Below are positions 60,933-64,000 of a stretch of 64,000 nt of DNA, one piece after another (position 1 is the stretch's first letter; each line of letters opens with the position of its first letter). The notes beneath the pieces were generated by a model. It saw only the letters and a program-made list of their open reading frames with translations. It had not been told where the DNA came from and searched no databases. A program made the position numbers and the translations under genes. Origin of the DNA: JBCCTX01 sp965263105 (GTDB lineage Bacteria > Bacteroidota > Bacteroidia > J057); assembly GCA_965263105.1 (NCBI GenBank), contig CBDHGL010000002.1:248001-312000 (forward strand), written 5' to 3'.

Positions 60933-62261
60933 TCAATCCTCCAAAAGGGTTTCCAATTTCATCCCTCTTGATCCTTTTAAAAACACCACCGGTTTCCCAG
61001 AAATATCTTCCCAGAAGTGGGTCTTGGCATCTTGGGTAGAGGCATACCACTTAGATGGGCTTTTTAAGGCTCCTGCCGTATGCTGCATCAAGGGACCGAT
61101 TCCAATGGTCAGAGCCGGAGTGAATTGTTGGATGAATTTCCCCAGTTCTATATGGTATTTAACTTCCTCAGAGCCGAGTTCTAACATATCCCCCAGCACT
61201 AATACCAGGTCCTGGGGGCTTTCCTGTTTGCAGATGTTGCGAATGGCTGCCTCCATGGAACTGGGATTGGCATTGTAGGCATCCATCCAAAAGCGATGCC
61301 CCTTCTTTTCCAGAATTTGGCTACGGTTATTGGTCGGCACATAGGAGGAAATCCCCTCTTTCATATTCTGCTTTGAAATGCCAAAATGAAGTGCCACGGT
61401 GATGGCTGCAGCAATGTTGAGGCCGTTGTATTTTCCTGTCAAACTCGTATGAACACTTAGCATATCTACTACAGGGATTCGGTGGCGCAAGGTAACCCCC
61501 ATACCAGACGGATTTTCCTTAAAAATGCTCATTCGAACGTCTGAATCTCCCTCTCCGTAGGTAAAAGCACTGGCATTGGAAGATTCCTTGGCGAGAGCTC
61601 TCACGCGTTTATCCTCGTTGTTGCAAAAGATCAACCCTCCTTCTCGAAGCACATAGCGAAATAGAGCTCCTTTAGTTTCCTGAACCCCCTCCAAACTTCC
61701 CAGGCGCTCCAGGTGGGCTGCCCCAATGTTGGTAATAAGCCCCATATTGGGGGCAGCAATCTCACATAGTTCCTGTATATCTCCTGGCTGATTGGCCCCC
61801 ATCTCAATAATAGCTATTTCGGTATCTTTGGGCATTCGGAGGAGGGTGAGAGGAACGCCAATATGGTTGTTGAAATTACCCGCGGTGGCGTGCACCCGTT
61901 TTTCCGTTTGGAGCACGGCGTAAATGAGTTCTTTGGTAGTCGTTTTTCCGTTTGAGCCGGTAAGGCCCAGGACGGGAATATCAAATAGTTGCCTATAGGC
62001 GTGAGCCAAGTCCTGCAGGGCCTTCAGGCTATCCTCCACGAATAGGTAGCGGCTATCGCTTTCCACATAATATTCTGAGTCATCAACCACCACGAGGGAG
62101 GCCCCGTTCTCCAGAGCCTTGGCCGCATAGGCGTTTCCGTTGAAGCGTTCGCCGTTAATCCCAAAAAATAAAGCCCCTTTTTCCACCGTTCGGGAATCGA
62201 TCGAAACAGAACTTAGGTCCAGAAAATACGCGAGCAGGGTTTCTGTTGATATAGAATTCAT
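60933..62261 (-). CDS. murF: UDP-N-acetylmuramoyl-tripeptide--D-alanyl-D-alanine ligase
   Basis: 442 residues, normal length. N-terminal domain SIDSRTVEKGALFFGINGERFNG, ATP-binding GLTGSNGKTTTKEL, then AGNFNNHIGVPLTLL, IIEMGANQPGDI, the central NNRSQI and DAYNANPSSMEAAI are all MurF signatures. It adds D-Ala-D-Ala in peptidoglycan synthesis and is cytoplasmic. It lies outside a mur/dcw cluster, next to hslU on the same strand (26 bases), so they may share a transcript. Confidence 0.93.
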   Translation of the reverse strand: MNSISTETLLAYFLDLSSVSIDSRTVEKGALFFGINGERFNGNAYAAKALENGASLVVVDDSEYYVESDSRYLFVEDSLKALQDLAHAYRQLFDIPVLGLTGSNGKTTTKELIYAVLQTEKRVHATAGNFNNHIGVPLTLLRMPKDTEIAIIEMGANQPGDIQELCEIAAPNMGLITNIGAAHLERLGSLEGVQETKGALFRYVLREGGLIFCNNEDKRVRALAKESSNASAFTYGEGDSDVRMSIFKENPSGMGVTLRHRIPVVDMLSVHTSLTGKYNGLNIAAAITVALHFGISKQNMKEGISSYVPTNNRSQILEKKGHRFWMDAYNANPSSMEAAIRNICKQESPQDLVLVLGDMLELGSEEVKYHIELGKFIQQFTPALTIGIGPLMQHTAGALKSPSKWYASTQDAKTHFWEDISGKPVVFLKGSRGMKLETLLED

Positions 62262-62287
62262 AGAAGAGAGGAATGTCTGAGGAAAAC

Positions 62288-63673
62288 TTAGAGGATATAA
62301 TGGCTCAAATCCTTCTGTTGAACCAAGTTTTCCAGCTTGTCTCGGACAAATTCTACCCCAATCTGAAAGTGCGTTTCGCGGTTGAGATCGGGAACTTCGA
62401 AGAGGATTTCATCGAGCAGATTGCTCAAGATAGTATGAAGCCTACGCGCCCCGATATTTTCTACTTCCTGGTTGACATTAAAGGCCAATCGTGCCAGTTC
62501 TTCTATGGCCTCCTCGTCAAAGGCGATGCTCACGCCCTCGCTAGCTAGCAAGGCTTGGTACTGCTTAGTTAAGGCATTGCGGGGCTGGGTAAGGATTTTC
62601 ACAAAATCCTCCTGTGTCAGGGAGTTGAGTTCGACTCGGATAGGAAATCTTCCTTGAAGTTCTGGGATCAGGTCTGAGGGCCTGGCAACGTGAAAGGCCC
62701 CCGCAGCAATAAAGAGGACGTGATCCGTCTTCACCGTTCCATACTTTGTATTGACGGTGGAGCCCTCCACGATGGGTAACAGGTCCCGTTGAACCCCTTG
62801 ACGAGAAACGTCGGCACCTCCTCGATTGGAACCAGAGACGGCTACCTTGTCTACTTCATCGATAAAGATGATACCACTATTTTCCGCCCTACTAATAGCC
62901 TCGCGAGAGACATTGTCCATATCGATCATTTTCTGGGCTTCCTGGTCTGTAAGAAATTCCCGGGCCTCAGCTACACTCATTCTGCGCTTCTTTTGCTTTT
63001 TGGGCATCATACCACTCAACATATCTTGCAAACCATCCATCCCTTCCATTCCTACAGGTCCCATGACTTGAACATTATGGGCTGGAACTGTAACCTCTAC
63101 CTCTACCTCCCTCTCGTCAAGCTCTCCCTTATTGAGTTTTTCGCGGAACTTTTGGCGAGTCCCTTCATTGAGTTCCTGGTCAGAGGCAAATTGAGGGGAA
63201 AAGCCAATTTCTCCCGAGCCATCAGCTTTGGTACTTTGGACACCTGGACTTTTTATGGGAGGGATGAGCAAATCCAAGATCATTTCTTCGGCCTTTTCCC
63301 TGGCTTTTTCCTTTACCATTGCCTTTTGCTCCTCTCGAACCAGGTTCACCGACTGCTCAACCAAATCCCTTACCATGCTCTCTACATCCCGACCTACATA
63401 GCCCACCTCAGTAAACTTAGAGGCTTCTACCTTGATAAAAGGCGCCTGAGCCAACTGAGCCAAGCGTCGCGCAATCTCTGTTTTTCCTACACCTGTAGGC
63501 CCGATCATCATGATATTGTTGGGGATGATTTCATTGCGGATCTCTCCTTCCGCGTTGAGCCGACGCCACCGGTTTCTCAAGGCAATCGCAACAGATTTCT
63601 TGGCAGCTTGTTGGCCGATTATATATTTATCCAGTTCTTGAACGATTCTCGCTGGGGTGAGTGTGTTTTTCAT
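62288..63673 (-). CDS. hslU: ATP-dependent protease ATPase subunit HslU
   Basis: 461 residues. LTPARIVQELDKYIIGQQAAKK start, Walker A GPTGVGKTEIARRL, the GYVGRDVESMVRDL pore loop, Walker B GIIFIDEVDK, and the C-terminal DLNRETHFQIGVEFVRDKL to LSHYIL, whose last residues insert into HslV. HslU unfolds proteins for the HslV peptidase. hslV is not in this window. Confidence 0.95.
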   Translation of the reverse strand: MKNTLTPARIVQELDKYIIGQQAAKKSVAIALRNRWRRLNAEGEIRNEIIPNNIMMIGPTGVGKTEIARRLAQLAQAPFIKVEASKFTEVGYVGRDVESMVRDLVEQSVNLVREEQKAMVKEKAREKAEEMILDLLIPPIKSPGVQSTKADGSGEIGFSPQFASDQELNEGTRQKFREKLNKGELDEREVEVEVTVPAHNVQVMGPVGMEGMDGLQDMLSGMMPKKQKKRRMSVAEAREFLTDQEAQKMIDMDNVSREAISRAENSGIIFIDEVDKVAVSGSNRGGADVSRQGVQRDLLPIVEGSTVNTKYGTVKTDHVLFIAAGAFHVARPSDLIPELQGRFPIRVELNSLTQEDFVKILTQPRNALTKQYQALLASEGVSIAFDEEAIEELARLAFNVNQEVENIGARRLHTILSNLLDEILFEVPDLNRETHFQIGVEFVRDKLENLVQQKDLSHYIL

Positions 63674-63804
63674 TAAGAGTTAATTAGTTTATAGTCCACA
63701 GTCGACAGTAAAATAGGTGAGAGCAAGGAGGGGAGAGAATTGTCAAATACCAAAAAGCTCGCTCCTGTTTCCTCGCATCACAAACCATGGACTATTTCCA
63801 TTCC

Positions 63805-64000
63805 CTACTCTCCTGCCGCCATTCGCTTGAGAAAGTCAGACTTACGACGAGCTGAGACGTCTAGGGTTGAACCATCAGTCAGTTCTACATATCCTCCTCT
63901 GCCTCTTGTATAGTTTTTCAAATAGCGCAAGTTGATCAGGTGAGACTGATGGATGCGGAAAAATTCGTGGTTTTCCAACATTTCCTCGTATTCCTTGATC
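63805..64000 (-). CDS. LytTR-domain protein, C-terminal part only
   Basis: Reading in from the window edge to a stop at 63805-63807 gives 64 residues: FFRIHQSHLINLRYLKNYTR then GGYVELTDGSTLDVSARRKSDFL, a typical LytTR DNA-binding end. The receiver half would lie beyond position 64000. Confidence 0.75.
   Translation of the reverse strand, partial: IKEYEEMLENHEFFRIHQSHLINLRYLKNYTRGRGGYVELTDGSTLDVSARRKSDFLKRMAAGE

Noticed and set aside
62789..63676. 295-codon plus-strand ORF
   Set aside because: It is antisense to hslU, whose motifs are complete; no family pattern on the plus strand.

Overview
The window looks like a chromosomal piece of a Bacteroidota bacterium, probably of the Saprospiria/Lewinella type. 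The signs are type IX secretion (T9SS) C-terminal sorting domains on several secreted proteins, LytTR regulators paired with LytS-type kinases, CHAT-TPR proteins, two promoter candidates fitting the Bacteroidota TTG / TAnnTTTG consensus, and few Shine-Dalgarno sites. I see no tRNA, rRNA, CRISPR array, intact transposon or prophage.

Layout. 0-5.4 kb (minus strand): a UxaA-type dehydratase, two single-domain response regulators, a Tat-exported TIM-barrel protein and a medium-chain dehydrogenase. 5.5-11.9 kb: a giant secreted protein joining a PQQ sugar-dehydrogenase-like propeller, a diheme cytochrome module, PA14, FN3 and four fucolectin-like domains to a T9SS tail. 11.9-14.4 kb: HD hydrolase, Fic protein with a 24-bp palindrome before its start, and an NmrA-like protein. 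14.5-17 kb: a single-chain nitric oxide synthase with its own Fe-S/flavin reductase at the N terminus. 17-30.3 kb: GMC oxidoreductase, a decayed nucleoside permease, a PL9-like pectate lyase, a toroid-type putative polysaccharide enzyme, a frameshifted aldo/keto reductase, a DUF433/DUF5615 toxin-antitoxin pair, a sulfatase/5'-nucleotidase fusion and a Uma2 protein. 30.4-39.7 kb (minus): ArsM-like methyltransferase, glucan phosphorylase, a LytS/degenerate-LytS/LytTR operon followed by a protein of ten SDHY repeats, and DOPA dioxygenase. 40-42.4 kb: YcxB-like, endonuclease/phosphatase and dienelactone hydrolase family genes.

42.7-56.9 kb is the most unusual region: two adjacent AT-rich cassettes with the same plan. 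Small genes, two of which end in a similar proline-rich tail (PPxxPP then LS[IV]), are followed by a terminator-like hairpin and a large CHAT-TPR protease with an N-terminal signal and a C-terminal membrane anchor. Facing it are a one-TM anti-sigma-like protein and an ECF-like sigma factor. The first sigma factor is preceded by a domain resembling effector-associated (conflict-system) adaptors. A 364-bp direct repeat (about 98% identical by eye) flanks the second cassette; it holds the 5' part of an outer-membrane-protein-like gene, truncated on the left and intact on the right. I infer a membrane protease / anti-sigma / sigma signalling cassette that moves or duplicates.

57-64 kb: cytochrome c peroxidase, a tandem repeat of about 40 bp, rhomboid protease, 1-Cys peroxiredoxin, MurF, HslU and a partial LytTR regulator. 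Five genes read through only if one extra base is removed. Three of these fall in runs of four identical bases, so either real decay or insertion errors in the assembly must be considered.
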